From positions 186,001-250,000 of the forward strand of contig CAVZRJ010000005.1 in assembly GCA_963777665.1 (NCBI GenBank): DNA of 64,000 nucleotides, in the 5' to 3' direction. This document shows, piece after piece, positions 7,748-16,505 of this stretch. The stretch is from Bog-756 sp963777665. GTDB taxonomy: Bacteria; Actinomycetota; Acidimicrobiia; Acidimicrobiales; RAAP-2. Each line of letters begins with the position of its first letter. Positions within the stretch are counted from its first letter, which is position 1. The notes beneath the pieces are model-generated. The model ran no database searches and had not been told where the DNA came from. It saw nothing but the letters and a program-made list of their open reading frames with translations. A program made the translations under genes and the position numbers.

Positions 7748-8673
7748 CCGGGCATGACGATCTGTACTTCGAGATGCTCGACCGTGTGCACCAGCAGCTG
7801 CTGCCGCGCACCTACGTCGAGATCGGGGTCAACCGCGGCCGGTCCCTGACCCTGGCCCTCCCGGGCACCTCCTGTGTCGGTGTGGACCCCGAGCCCCAGC
7901 TCCGCTATCCGGCCCCACCAGGCAGCCAGATCTTCGCTGAGACCAGCGACGAGTTCTTCGCGTCCCACGACCTGGAGGCCCTCTTCGGAGGCGTCCCCGT
8001 CGATCTGGCGTTCATCGACGGCATGCACCTGTTCGAGTTCGCGCTGAGGGACTTCATGAACCTCGAGCGGAACGCCCATACGGACTCGACCATCCTCATC
8101 CACGACTGTCTTCCCGTCGACGCGGTCTCGGCCGGCCGTGAGCGCTCCTCGTACCCGTGGAGCGGAGACGTCTGGCGCTTGATCGTCCTGCTCCGCGAGC
8201 AGCGACCCGACCTCGAGGTGTCCGTGGTGGACTGGCCGCCGACGGGAGTCGGAGTGGTGCGCGGCCTCGACCCGGGCTCGACCGTGCTCTCTGACCGCTA
8301 CGACAAGCTGGTCGAGCAGTACCTCGCCATGCCCTACGACCTCCTCGACAACGGCACGATGCACGAACAGCTGCACACGGTGCCTGGTGACTGGACGTCG
8401 GTTGCCGCACTCCTACCCGACCGGACCTACCGCTCTGGCAGTGTCGAGCTCCTCAAGGTCCAACGGACCGCCGCCGCCGTCGTGCCGGCTGTCCGACGTG
8501 CCTATGAGGAGCCAGAGCGCGTGCGCGAGCGGCGACAGCGCCAACGGCAGCGGTTCCGTCGCAGGCGCCTACGGGCCCGTCTCCGGAAGCGCTTCCGGAG
8601 GAAGGCGCGCCGTCGGGTCACACGCTACGTGCACCGCCTGGCGCCACGCGGGCACTCGGCCAAGCCTGGGTGA
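7714..8673 (+). CDS. Class I SAM-dependent methyltransferase-like protein with basic tail
   Basis: A 319-aa protein. Residues about 25-140 show a Rossmann methyltransferase pattern of the Methyltransf_24 kind: YVEIGVNRGRSL (SAM-binding glycine loop), GVDPEP (acidic residue for the ribose), FIDGMHLFEFALRD and ILIHDCLP. The DG.H and HDC motifs are typical of sugar- or surface-polymer-modifying members, but no substrate can be read. The last ~55 residues are extremely Arg-rich, suggesting binding to RNA, DNA or acidic lipid. The gene has its own likely leaderless promoter and is followed by tRNA-Pro on the other strand. Confidence 0.75.
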   Translation: MELIDRAYERLTGHDDLYFEMLDRVHQQLLPRTYVEIGVNRGRSLTLALPGTSCVGVDPEPQLRYPAPPGSQIFAETSDEFFASHDLEALFGGVPVDLAFIDGMHLFEFALRDFMNLERNAHTDSTILIHDCLPVDAVSAGRERSSYPWSGDVWRLIVLLREQRPDLEVSVVDWPPTGVGVVRGLDPGSTVLSDRYDKLVEQYLAMPYDLLDNGTMHEQLHTVPGDWTSVAALLPDRTYRSGSVELLKVQRTAAAVVPAVRRAYEEPERVRERRQRQRQRFRRRRLRARLRKRFRRKARRRVTRYVHRLAPRGHSAKPG

Positions 8674-8711
8674 CACGAGCCGCGTGCCGAACGCGGTCGG
8701 ACCGGCGCGGG

Positions 8712-8785
8712 TCGGGACGGCGGGATTTGAACCCGCGACCTCCTGCTCCCAAAGCAGGCGCGCTGCCAAGCTGCGCTACGTCCCG
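8712..8785 (-). tRNA. tRNA-Pro (anticodon TGG)
   Basis: The minus-strand cloverleaf has acceptor CGGGACG / CGTCCCG with discriminator A, anticodon stem CCTGC/GCAGG around loop TTTGGGA (anticodon TGG), and T-loop TTCAAAT. No CCA is encoded. Confidence 0.95.
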
Positions 8786-8862
8786 GCGAGATGTCCCTCG
8801 GGCACTGCACCGGCCAGCGTAGGTCACCCCGGCGCACCGTCCCCGACGCTCCGGGCGCGGGA

Positions 8863-8868
8863 TAGCGT
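8863..8868 (+). promoter_or_regulatory. -10 element TAGCGT of the ppx/gppA gene
   Basis: TAGCGT ends 7 nt before ATG 8876 and no ribosome-binding site is present, so a leaderless mRNA is likely. Confidence 0.5.
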
Positions 8869-8875
8869 CACGGCG

Positions 8876-9847
8876 ATGCCCACCGTGCGTGTAGCCGTCT
8901 TCGACCTGGGCAGCAGCTCCTTTCATCTCATGGTGGTGGACGCCTCGAGGGACGGACGTCTGGCGCCAGTGCTCCGCCGGCGTTCCTTCCTGCATCTCGG
9001 CACCGAGGTGGCCCGCACCGGCAGTGTGCCGGCCGACCGTTCCGCGTTGGCCGTTCGGACGGTGCGCCGCCTGCACGCCGCAGCGGAGGGCTCAGGGGCC
9101 GACGTGGTGGTCGCCCTGGCCACCGCCGCGCTCCGGGAGGCGGCCAACGGCACCCGGTTGCTGGCACGGATGGAACGCATCCTCGGAAGTTCGATCACCC
9201 TGTTGACCGGCGAGGAGGAGGCGCGGCTCTGCTTTCTCGGCCAGCGGGCGGGAGTCTGGGTCGGCCACGAATCCGTGCTCGGGTTGGACCTCGGCGGCGG
9301 GAGCCTCGAAGCAGGCGTCGGCACCATCCACAGGGTGGACGCGGTGGCGAGTGTGGCCCTCGGGACCGCCCGCATCCGCGGGGAGCTGGGCACCGGCGAC
9401 CTGCTCAGCCACGCCGACCGCCGGGCCATCCGTGAGGTGGCGACGTCCCGGACCGGACCGATTCGGAAGATGCTGGCGCAGCGACCCGCGGCCCGGGGGC
9501 GGGTCATCGCGAGCGGGGGGACGGTCCGAGCGCTCGCCCGACTCGCCATGTGCCTCCACCGCCCGGCCCCCTGGAACGGATCCTCGGCGGCGCCGAGCGT
9601 GAATCAGGTCGAGTTGCCTGCCGGACAGATCCATGAGCTGGCCGAGCGCCTGGCCACGCTGGACCTCGACGCCCGGATGGCCCTGCCCGGCATCCAGGCA
9701 CGACGTGCCCCGCTGCTCCCGATCGGCGCGGTGGTGCTCTCGACCCTGGTCCGCCAGCTGGACCTCCGGGGACTGGTGGTCAGCGAGTGGGGGCTCCGCG
9801 AAGGGGCGGTGATCGACAGCCTCTCGCTCCCGGCGGACCCGGAGTAG
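8876..9847 (+). CDS. Ppx/GppA-family phosphatase
   Basis: A 323-aa ASKHA-fold enzyme. ATG 8876 is chosen because MPTVRVAVFDLGSSSFHLMV places the first phosphate loop exactly at the N terminus; the frame is open further upstream but runs through tRNA-Pro. Other motifs are TGEEEARLCFLG (acidic catalytic region) and the second phosphate loop GLDLGGGSLEAGVG. The family hydrolyses polyphosphate (exopolyphosphatase) or pppGpp in the cytoplasm; the length matches the short actinobacterial form without the C-terminal HD domain. Which substrate is preferred cannot be told. Confidence 0.9.
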   Translation: MPTVRVAVFDLGSSSFHLMVVDASRDGRLAPVLRRRSFLHLGTEVARTGSVPADRSALAVRTVRRLHAAAEGSGADVVVALATAALREAANGTRLLARMERILGSSITLLTGEEEARLCFLGQRAGVWVGHESVLGLDLGGGSLEAGVGTIHRVDAVASVALGTARIRGELGTGDLLSHADRRAIREVATSRTGPIRKMLAQRPAARGRVIASGGTVRALARLAMCLHRPAPWNGSSAAPSVNQVELPAGQIHELAERLATLDLDARMALPGIQARRAPLLPIGAVVLSTLVRQLDLRGLVVSEWGLREGAVIDSLSLPADPE

Positions 9848-9893
9848 CCGGGACCCTCCCCGGCAGCGGGGGTGGGCCCGACCGTGCCTCCGG

Positions 9894-10049
9894 TCAGACC
9901 TTCTTTTTGCCGAGGATCCTGTTCATCCCGGTGCCGCACACCGGGCACTTGCCCTTGGCCGAGCGGCGACCGTTGGCCATCTCGACCTCTTCGCCGTCGA
10001 ACTCTCGTTTTTCGCGGCATTTCACGCAGTAGCCCTCGTACGACGCCAT
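9894..10049 (-). CDS. DUF5679-type small zinc-binding protein
   Basis: A 51-aa protein found by reading the minus strand. It begins MASYEGYCVKCREKREF and ends GKCPVCGTGMNRILGKKKV. Two CxxC pairs (Cys8/Cys11 and Cys35/Cys38 by my count) form a zinc ribbon, and the CPVCGT..NRILGK ending is the hallmark of actinobacterial DUF5679 proteins. A strong Shine-Dalgarno (AGGAGGAG) lies just before the ATG at 10049. Function is unknown; the basic tail and ribbon suggest nucleic-acid or ribosome binding. It is convergent with ppx/gppA. Confidence 0.85.
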   Translation of the reverse strand: MASYEGYCVKCREKREFDGEEVEMANGRRSAKGKCPVCGTGMNRILGKKKV

Positions 10050-10203
10050 GGCTCCTCCTCATCCTCCGACGACGCTCATCCGAGCGCCGACCAACCGAAG
10101 GTATCGGGGCGCTTCAGGCAAGAGGGGGATGGGAGGCCCGAGTGCTAACTCCAGCAAGCAGCTGACCCCCTGCGGCGACCCCCCAGGAAGGCCGACCAGG
10201 CGG

Positions 10204-13200
10204 TCAGTCGGTGGGCTCGCCGAACGAGTCGGGGAGCTCGGCGGGGGTGATGGCAGTCAGCATCCGCTCGATGTCCTCGGGCACCAAGGGCGGGCTGAAG
10301 TAGTAGCCCTGGGCGGTCGTGCAGCCCCGCTGGAGGAGGACCCGGCTCTGCAGCGATGTCTCGACGCCCTCTGCCACGGTGGCCAGGCCGAGCCGGTCCG
10401 CCATCGAGATGATGGCCGAGACCAGGCTGTTGTCGGCGGCATCGGGCCCGAGCACCTGGACGAAGGACTGGTCGATCTTGAGGGTGCTGACCGGGAAGGT
10501 CCCGATGCGGTTGAGCGAGGAGTTCCCCGATCCGAAATCGTCGATGGTGAAGCGCACCCCGAGGCGGCGCAGGCGGTCGATGTTGTCGCGTGCGGGCCCG
10601 GTCGTGTCGAGGACGACCCGGCGGGTGATCTCGAGCTCGAGCAGGGTGGGGTCCACACCGGTCTCCTGCAGCGTGCGGTGGATTCCCTGGAACAGGTCGG
10701 GGTTGGCGAGGTCGCGCGACGCCAGGTTGACCGAGAGCCGAAGCGGGTCGAGTCCCAGATCGATCCATGCCCGCAGTTGGCGGCAGGCCTGCCAGAGGAC
10801 CCAGCTGTCGAGGGCGACGATGAGGTCGCTCTTTTCGGCGAGCGCGATGAAGTAGGAGGGCTCGAGGATGCCGAGGGACGGATGGTCCCAGCGGACCAGG
10901 GCCTCGACGCCGACCACCTGGGCGGTGCGCAGGTCGATGTAGGGCTGGTAGAGGAGGAAGAACTCGTTCCCGTCCAGCGCCTTGATCAGGTCGCCATAGA
11001 GCTCGCGGTCGTCGAGGGCGCGCCTGCCGGGGTTCATCGGGTCGGGCGAGAAGTGGTACATCTCGAAGGCGTTCCGGCCGAGGTCCTTGGCCCGGTACAT
11101 CGCCTCGTCGGCCCTGTTGAGGAGGTCGTCGTAGCTGTCACCGTGCTCGGGAGCGATGGCGATCCCGATCGACGCAGAGGTGGTCACCTCCTCGCCGAAC
11201 ACGAGGAACGGGGTGTGGATCGCCTGGAGCATGCGCTCGGCCAACAGGTTGATCGAGAGTTGGTCGGCAAGTCCCGGGAGGAGGATGGCGAACTCGTCTC
11301 CGCCCACCCGGGCGACGGTGTCCTGGCTGCGGACGGTCTCGACGAGCCGTTGGGCGACCTGCTGGATGAGGTCGTCGCCCGTCGCGTGACCGAAGGTGTC
11401 GTTGACCGTCTTGAAGTTGTCCAGGTCGACGAAGAACATGCACACCGGTTCGCCCACCCGGCGCGACCGCACCAGCTCCTGCTCCACCCGGTCCTCGAAG
11501 AGCCGGCGGTTGGGCAGACCGGTCAGCGAATCGTGCCAGGCCATGTGGGAGACCTTCTCCAGGAGCTCCAGGTTCTGGATCGCCGTGGCCGCCTGGTCGG
11601 CGAGTCCCAGGAGCCGCTCGTGCAGGTCGGCGTCGTGAACGACCGCGTCCGAGACCTGGGGTCCGAAGTTGGCCGCGATGACCCCGATGAAGGTTCCGGC
11701 GGCGAACAGCGGGGCAACCACCGAGGCCGCGGTGCCGGTCCGACTCAGGAGCGCGCGGAGCTGGGGATCTTCGACAGCAGCGTCGAGGACCATCACCTCC
11801 CGTTCCCGGACCATCCGGGCGACCGCCGGGGTGTCCGAATGCACGGTGACCAGACCCTCCGCCGCCGCCGCGGCCGGGTTCGGCGGTCCGTCCCGCCCCG
11901 GTGGGGAGGATCGCTGGGCGCGCTGGTGGGAGACGATGGGACCGGTGTAGGCATCGGCGGCCTCGAGGCCGCCGGTACGGGAGGTGGGTGTGAGGACGCC
12001 CGAGTCACGGTCCCAGAGGTAGACGGTGGCCTGGTCGCACCCCGTGAGCACCGGGACGGCGTCGGCCAGCCGCTGCACCGCGTCGGTCAGGGTGGTCAGC
12101 CCCGAGAGCTCCTCGGAGAAGGACAGCAACGTCCGCGCGGTGGCGTCGCTGCGCCTGGCATCGCCCAGGACCGCGCATTCGTCGAGCAGGTTGGCCGCGT
12201 AGCGGGCGAAGTGACCGAGGATCCGCTCGTCGGACCCGGTTGAGCGGGAGTCCGCGGACGTGAACGCGGCCAGGCGTCCGTAGCGCCGCCGCGGCGAGGC
12301 GATGTCGACGATGACCCGAGAACCACCGGCCTCCTCGGGGTGCTCCTGCCACAGTTCGGCGGCCAGCCGCTCGGCCTGCACGTCGTCGAGTCCCCGGTGG
12401 TGGAGCTCGATGGGTGTACCGGGGGCCACCCGGAGCATGAGCAGGTACCGGTCCGCGGTGATGACCCGGTCGGCGCTTTCCGCCAGGACGGCGACCAGGG
12501 CGGTCACGTCGTCGAAGAGGTGGAGCGCCCCGGCTGATCCCCCAACGAGGAGACCCTCGAGACGATCGGTCACACCTGCCAGTTCGCTCAGCCGTCCCTC
12601 GGCGGCGTCGGCCCGCTCGCGCAGCACAGCCGCCTCTGCCTCGGCCTCCTCCCGGACCCGCGCTTCTGCCTCCTCGCCCTCCCGACGGGTCTCGCCGACC
12701 CTGGCTTCCCAGTGGGCGGCTGTGGCTTCGGCCTCGGCAAGGGCGTCCAACGCATCCTGGAGCCGGTCGGTGGACCCGGCCGGACTATCGCCGATCGGGC
12801 CACTTCCGTTCGACGACCCCAACGGGGGAGCGGCGTCCCCGACATTGGCTTCCGCGACCGCGGGAGTCCTGTCCTGCTCGGGCTGCGCGGCACTGCGCTC
12901 CCCGGTTCCCTGATCGACCTGGCTCCTCGGACGCCAGGTCAGGGCGTAGCGGCAGGAACGACCGCCTCGTGCGGCGCATTCGCGCTCGCTGATCATCGAA
13001 GGGTCGAGCCCGAAAAGGGTGGGGAGCTCGGTGAGGAGGCCCCGGGTCAGCTCGCAGAAGTGGGCGTACCGCACCTCCCCGTCCACCGGTGACACCTCGA
13101 CCAGCGCACGGTCCTCGGCCACTTCGAGCGCCACTGCCTCGGAAGTGGCGTCGAACTGCCCGATGAGCACGCCCACGTGGTGGAGCACGGCCTCGGGGGA

Positions 13201-13524
13201 GCCGAGGGATCGCACGCGCCCGGCGAAGTCCGTGGCGTCCCTGGTCCAGAGGACCTCCTCTCCCACGTGCAGCCCCAGGGCGCTGTCGCCGGTGACCAGC
13301 ACGGCGGCGTTGAACAGAGCGAGCGCGGCCGGTGCGGGGGTCCAGGTGCTGGCATCGCCGAGGGTGGGAAACGACCGCTCCTCGCCGGCCAGGGCCAGAG
13401 CCTGGGCGACCCCCGACTCGCCGGCCTCGGAGCGGACCAGGGAGAGCAGCACCTGGATGACCGCGCCGGAGACGCCGTGACGCGCGGCGCCCGCCCGCTC
13501 CACGTGCCCTGCCTCAATTGTCAT
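10204..13524 (-). CDS. Multidomain GGDEF-EAL protein with N-terminal sensor and GAF domains
   Basis: A 1106-aa cytoplasmic protein from ATG 13524. Residues about 20-200 resemble the AraC-type N-terminal ligand domain (GDSALGLHVGEEV, SLGSPEAVLHHVG) and end in ERECAARGGRSCRYALTW, which recalls V4R-type Cys/Gly motifs. A Glu/Ala-rich coiled coil follows (about 255-330), then one or two GAF-like domains (about 330-650), GGDEF (about 660-835, motif VGGDEF near 740) and EAL (about 840-1090, EALVRWD near 873). EAL residues VNLA, DDFG, LKIDQ and AEGVET are present. The usual EITES reads EITRR and the loop DDFGTGYSS reads DDFGSGNSS, so phosphodiesterase activity may be altered. Confidence 0.88.
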   Translation of the reverse strand: MTIEAGHVERAGAARHGVSGAVIQVLLSLVRSEAGESGVAQALALAGEERSFPTLGDASTWTPAPAALALFNAAVLVTGDSALGLHVGEEVLWTRDATDFAGRVRSLGSPEAVLHHVGVLIGQFDATSEAVALEVAEDRALVEVSPVDGEVRYAHFCELTRGLLTELPTLFGLDPSMISERECAARGGRSCRYALTWRPRSQVDQGTGERSAAQPEQDRTPAVAEANVGDAAPPLGSSNGSGPIGDSPAGSTDRLQDALDALAEAEATAAHWEARVGETRREGEEAEARVREEAEAEAAVLRERADAAEGRLSELAGVTDRLEGLLVGGSAGALHLFDDVTALVAVLAESADRVITADRYLLMLRVAPGTPIELHHRGLDDVQAERLAAELWQEHPEEAGGSRVIVDIASPRRRYGRLAAFTSADSRSTGSDERILGHFARYAANLLDECAVLGDARRSDATARTLLSFSEELSGLTTLTDAVQRLADAVPVLTGCDQATVYLWDRDSGVLTPTSRTGGLEAADAYTGPIVSHQRAQRSSPPGRDGPPNPAAAAAEGLVTVHSDTPAVARMVREREVMVLDAAVEDPQLRALLSRTGTAASVVAPLFAAGTFIGVIAANFGPQVSDAVVHDADLHERLLGLADQAATAIQNLELLEKVSHMAWHDSLTGLPNRRLFEDRVEQELVRSRRVGEPVCMFFVDLDNFKTVNDTFGHATGDDLIQQVAQRLVETVRSQDTVARVGGDEFAILLPGLADQLSINLLAERMLQAIHTPFLVFGEEVTTSASIGIAIAPEHGDSYDDLLNRADEAMYRAKDLGRNAFEMYHFSPDPMNPGRRALDDRELYGDLIKALDGNEFFLLYQPYIDLRTAQVVGVEALVRWDHPSLGILEPSYFIALAEKSDLIVALDSWVLWQACRQLRAWIDLGLDPLRLSVNLASRDLANPDLFQGIHRTLQETGVDPTLLELEITRRVVLDTTGPARDNIDRLRRLGVRFTIDDFGSGNSSLNRIGTFPVSTLKIDQSFVQVLGPDAADNSLVSAIISMADRLGLATVAEGVETSLQSRVLLQRGCTTAQGYYFSPPLVPEDIERMLTAITPAELPDSFGEPTD

Positions 13525-13719
13525 GATTCGTCATCCAACCCCTCGACGGTCCACCCCTGTAGGTCCGCGTCGTCTTCCCCTTCCATCATCGACCCGCTCA
13601 TCCGGTTTCTTTACACCAGCTCGGCCTCGGCTCGGCCGGCCCGCTCAGGCTCGGCCGGCCTGGTCACCGGTGTCGGGTCGGTCCGGCCGACGCCGGTGCG
13701 CGCCGGACGATGGTCCCTC

Positions 13720-13725
13720 TACACT
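13720..13725 (+). promoter_or_regulatory. -10 element TACACT of the glutathione peroxidase gene
   Basis: TACACT ends 6 nt before ATG 13732, implying a leaderless transcript. The 207-nt region 13525-13731 separates this gene from the divergent GGDEF-EAL gene; it also has several GGCTCGGCC-type short repeats around 13621-13665. Confidence 0.6.
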
Positions 13726-13731
13726 GCCCGC

Positions 13732-14220
13732 ATGACCATCTACGAAGCGTCCCTGCACTCGCTGACAGGCGAACCGGCGTCCATCGGCGACTACAGGGGC
13801 AAGGCGCTGCTCCTGGTCAATGTCGCCTCGAAGTGTGGCCTCACCCCCCAGTACGAGGGCCTCGAGAGACTCCAGACGACCTATGCCGACCGGGGGTTCA
13901 GCGTGCTCGGCTTCCCCTGCAATCAGTTCGGCGGGCAGGAGCCGGGCACCTCGGAGGAGATCGCCACGTTCTGCGCGACCACCTATGGCGTGACCTTCCC
14001 GATGTTCGAGAAGGTCGAGGTCAACGGAGACGGGCGCCATCCGGTCTATGAGGAGCTGACCGCTGTCGCCGATGCCGACGGCGAGGCCGGTGACATCCAG
14101 TGGAACTTCGAGAAATTCCTCATCTCGCCCTCCGGCGAGATCGTTCGCCGGTTCCGTCCGATGGTGGACCCCGAGGCACCCGAGGTCGTCGACGCCATCG
14201 AGGCCGTGCTCCCCGGCTGA
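13732..14220 (+). CDS. Glutathione peroxidase-family thiol peroxidase
   Basis: A 162-aa thioredoxin-fold peroxidase. The peroxidatic cysteine is Cys35 in NVASKCGLT, so this is the Cys form, not selenocysteine. FPCNQFGGQEPG follows (the catalytic Gln, with Cys63 as a candidate resolving cysteine), then WNFEKFLI with the catalytic Trp/Asn. Bacterial members reduce hydrogen peroxide and organic hydroperoxides, usually with thioredoxin rather than glutathione. The length is typical of the small monomeric class. ATG 13732 is set by a leaderless -10. A DinB-type mycothiol-related gene follows 43 nt downstream. Confidence 0.93.
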   Translation: MTIYEASLHSLTGEPASIGDYRGKALLLVNVASKCGLTPQYEGLERLQTTYADRGFSVLGFPCNQFGGQEPGTSEEIATFCATTYGVTFPMFEKVEVNGDGRHPVYEELTAVADADGEAGDIQWNFEKFLISPSGEIVRRFRPMVDPEAPEVVDAIEAVLPG

Positions 14221-14263
14221 CCGTCCGGGCACGGCCACCGGCTCCGGTCACCCGAGGACGCCC

Positions 14264-15091
14264 GTGCCCACCACCGCCGCCAACAGCGAGCCGGCGGTCG
14301 ATCATCTCGCCGAGGTCTGGTCCTCACTGGTCCGCGCCTGCGACCAGGTTGGCGACGACCAGTGGGAGCTCGCCACCGACTGCCCCGGGTGGACGGTCAA
14401 GGACCAGCTCTCCCACCTGATCGGGGTCGAGCGCATGATGCGGGGCGAGCCGTCCCCTCCTCCGCCCGCTGACATGCCGCCCCACGTCCGCAACCAGTTC
14501 GCCGAGCTCAACGAGGCCTGGGTCGACGCCAGGAGGGGCACCTCCGGCGCCGACGTGCTCGCCGAGTTCGTGGGAGTCGTGACCGAGCGGGTCGACGAGC
14601 TCCGGGCGCTCGAGCCCGAACGGTTCGACCAGGTCGGCTGGAGCCCGGTCGGCGAGGTCCCCTTCCGCGAGTTCCTGACGACGAGGGTGCTGGACAGCTG
14701 GGCCCACGAACAGGACGTGCGCTGTGCGCTCGGGCGGCCGGGCGGTCGGAACGGAGTGGGGGAGTCGACCGTCCTCGACCGGTGCGAGCGGGCCATGCCC
14801 TTCGTGGTGGGCAAGCGGGTGGCGCCCCCCGACGGGACCTCGGTGGTGTTCGTTGTGACCGGCGTCCTGGGCCGGCACGTCCCGGTGGTGGTCCGCGGCG
14901 GTCGTGCGGTCGCGGCCGACGAGCCGCCGGACGTCCCCACCGTGGTCCTGGGCATGGACCAGGAGACGTTCTGGCAACTCGGACTCGGTCGGGTCGACCC
15001 GGCCCGGGTGCTCGCGACGGGCGAGGCGCGGATCGAGGGCGACAGCGCGCTCGGCCGGCGGGTCGTCGAGTCGATGGCCTTCATGTTCTGA
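14264..15091 (+). CDS. Maleylpyruvate isomerase/DinB-like protein (mycothiol-dependent type)
   Basis: A 275-aa protein from GTG 14264, preceded by a GAGGA ribosome-binding site. The N-terminal four-helix DinB/MDMPI domain is clear: CPGWTVKDQLSHLIGVE supplies the first metal-ligand His, and RVLDSWAHEQDVR supplies the His/Asp pair. A C-terminal SCP2-like part (about 180-275) completes the usual actinobacterial layout. Family members are mycothiol-dependent isomerases or S-transferases, or uncharacterised paralogues. Its place next to a peroxidase suggests thiol-redox or detoxification work, but the substrate is unknown. Confidence 0.8.
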   Translation: MPTTAANSEPAVDHLAEVWSSLVRACDQVGDDQWELATDCPGWTVKDQLSHLIGVERMMRGEPSPPPPADMPPHVRNQFAELNEAWVDARRGTSGADVLAEFVGVVTERVDELRALEPERFDQVGWSPVGEVPFREFLTTRVLDSWAHEQDVRCALGRPGGRNGVGESTVLDRCERAMPFVVGKRVAPPDGTSVVFVVTGVLGRHVPVVVRGGRAVAADEPPDVPTVVLGMDQETFWQLGLGRVDPARVLATGEARIEGDSALGRRVVESMAFMF

Positions 15092-15141
15092 CCCGCATCG
15101 CAGGGCGCCGGGCGACCGGAAGTCGGGCACCCTGGTACCAG

Positions 15142-15147
15142 TACACT
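15142..15147 (+). promoter_or_regulatory. -10 element TACACT of the tig-clpP operon
   Basis: TACACT ends 11 nt before ATG 15159, giving a predicted 5' leader of only a few nucleotides. No Shine-Dalgarno is present. Confidence 0.5.
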
Positions 15148-15158
15148 CACCTATTCGT

Positions 15159-16505
15159 ATGCGAGCGACAGCAGCGCCCGAGGAGGGTAACAAGGTCCGT
15201 CTGTCCATCGAGATCGACGAGGCGGAGATGGACGAAGCGCTCGCCGACGTGCTGAAGCGACTCTCGCGCGAGGTCAGGGTCCCTGGATTCCGGCCCGGCA
15301 AGGTGCCCCGAAAGGTGATCGAGGCACGGATGGGCGGCCCGGCCGCCCTGCGCAGCGAGGCGATCCGCGAGGCGCTTCCCGAGTTCTACGCACGGGCCGT
15401 GACGGACACCGAGGTCGACCCCATCGACCGGCCCGACATCGACATCACCTCGGGTGATGACGCGGGCGCCGTCTCCTTCGACGCAGTGGTCCTGGTCCGA
15501 CCCACGGTGAGCATCCCCGGCTACGCCGGTCTGGTGGTGACCCTCCCGTCCCTCGAGGTTCCCGAGGAGGAGGTCACCGCCCAGATGGACCGCCTCCGGG
15601 CGACGTCGGGCGAGCTGGTCGAGGTGGCCCGGCCGGTGCAGACGGGAGACCAGGTCACCATCGACATCCACGGGACCCGCTCGGGCCCGGGCGCCGAGGG
15701 GGACGACGACGACCTGTCGGCCGAGGACTACCTCTACGAGGTCGGGAGCGCAGGCGTGGTCCCGGAGCTCGACGACCAGCTCCTCGGAGCGAGGACCGGT
15801 GACATCCTCGAGTTCGAGTCGACACTCGGAACCGAGGACCAGCGGGCCTCGTTCCGCCTGCTCGTGAAAGACGTTCGCCAGACCGTGCTGCCCGAGCTCA
15901 CCGACGAGTGGGCCGCCGAAGCCTCCGAGTTCGCCACCCTGGAGGAGCTCACCGCCGATATCGCCGAGCGTCTGAGGCAGCGACGGATCGTCGAGGCGCA
16001 GATCGCCCTCCAGCGGCGGACGATCGAGGCGCTGGTCGAGCTGGTCACCGAGGAGATCCCCCAGCAGCTCGTGCTCGAGGAGCTCCGCGAACGGATCCAC
16101 GACCTCAACCACCGGCTCGAGGGACAGGGGATGAGCCTCGCCCAGTTCCTCGGGGTCACCGGCAAGAGCGAGCAGGAATTCCTGGACGAGCTCCGGACCG
16201 GAGCGCTCCAGAGCGTGAAGGCCGACCTGGCCCTCCGTGCCCTGGTGGAGGCCGAGGCCATCGAGGTCAGCGACGACGAGCTCGACGAGGAGCTGTCTGC
16301 GATGGCGTCCCGCCTCGAGATGGACGTCGACCAGGTGCGGAGCCAGTTGGAACAGGCGGGACGGCTGTCGGCGGTACGCTCGGACCGACGCAAGGCCAAA
16401 GCGATGCGATGGCTCATGGATTCGGTCGAGTTGGTCGATGAGGACGGGTCGCCCGTGTCGCGGGACGACCTCACGGTGAACCAGGACGAGGAGGACCCGA
16501 AGTGA
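15159..16505 (+). CDS. tig: Trigger factor
   Basis: A 448-aa ribosome-associated chaperone. The N-terminal ribosome-binding domain carries the signature VPGFRPGKVPRKVIEARMG near residues 45-65 (the GFRxGxxP docking loop). A PPIase-like middle domain (about 150-250, QTGDQVTIDIHG) and a long helical C-terminal domain follow. ATG 15159 fits the family N terminus and the near-leaderless -10. The stop lies in the first copy of a perfect 20-bp tandem repeat that also contains the clpP start, so tig and clpP are one translational unit. The N terminus has a short extra segment (RATAAPEEGNK). Confidence 0.96.
   Translation: MRATAAPEEGNKVRLSIEIDEAEMDEALADVLKRLSREVRVPGFRPGKVPRKVIEARMGGPAALRSEAIREALPEFYARAVTDTEVDPIDRPDIDITSGDDAGAVSFDAVVLVRPTVSIPGYAGLVVTLPSLEVPEEEVTAQMDRLRATSGELVEVARPVQTGDQVTIDIHGTRSGPGAEGDDDDLSAEDYLYEVGSAGVVPELDDQLLGARTGDILEFESTLGTEDQRASFRLLVKDVRQTVLPELTDEWAAEASEFATLEELTADIAERLRQRRIVEAQIALQRRTIEALVELVTEEIPQQLVLEELRERIHDLNHRLEGQGMSLAQFLGVTGKSEQEFLDELRTGALQSVKADLALRALVEAEAIEVSDDELDEELSAMASRLEMDVDQVRSQLEQAGRLSAVRSDRRKAKAMRWLMDSVELVDEDGSPVSRDDLTVNQDEEDPK

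Noticed and set aside
8387..8875. A longer Ppx/GppA start
   Set aside because: The extra frame reads through the methyltransferase end and tRNA-Pro; ATG 8876 gives the correct N terminus and has a -10 element.
13621..13670. GGCTCGGCC-type repeats between the divergent GGDEF-EAL and gpx genes as an operator
   Set aside because: Short, GC-rich and irregular, without clear dyad symmetry; not enough to call a binding site.
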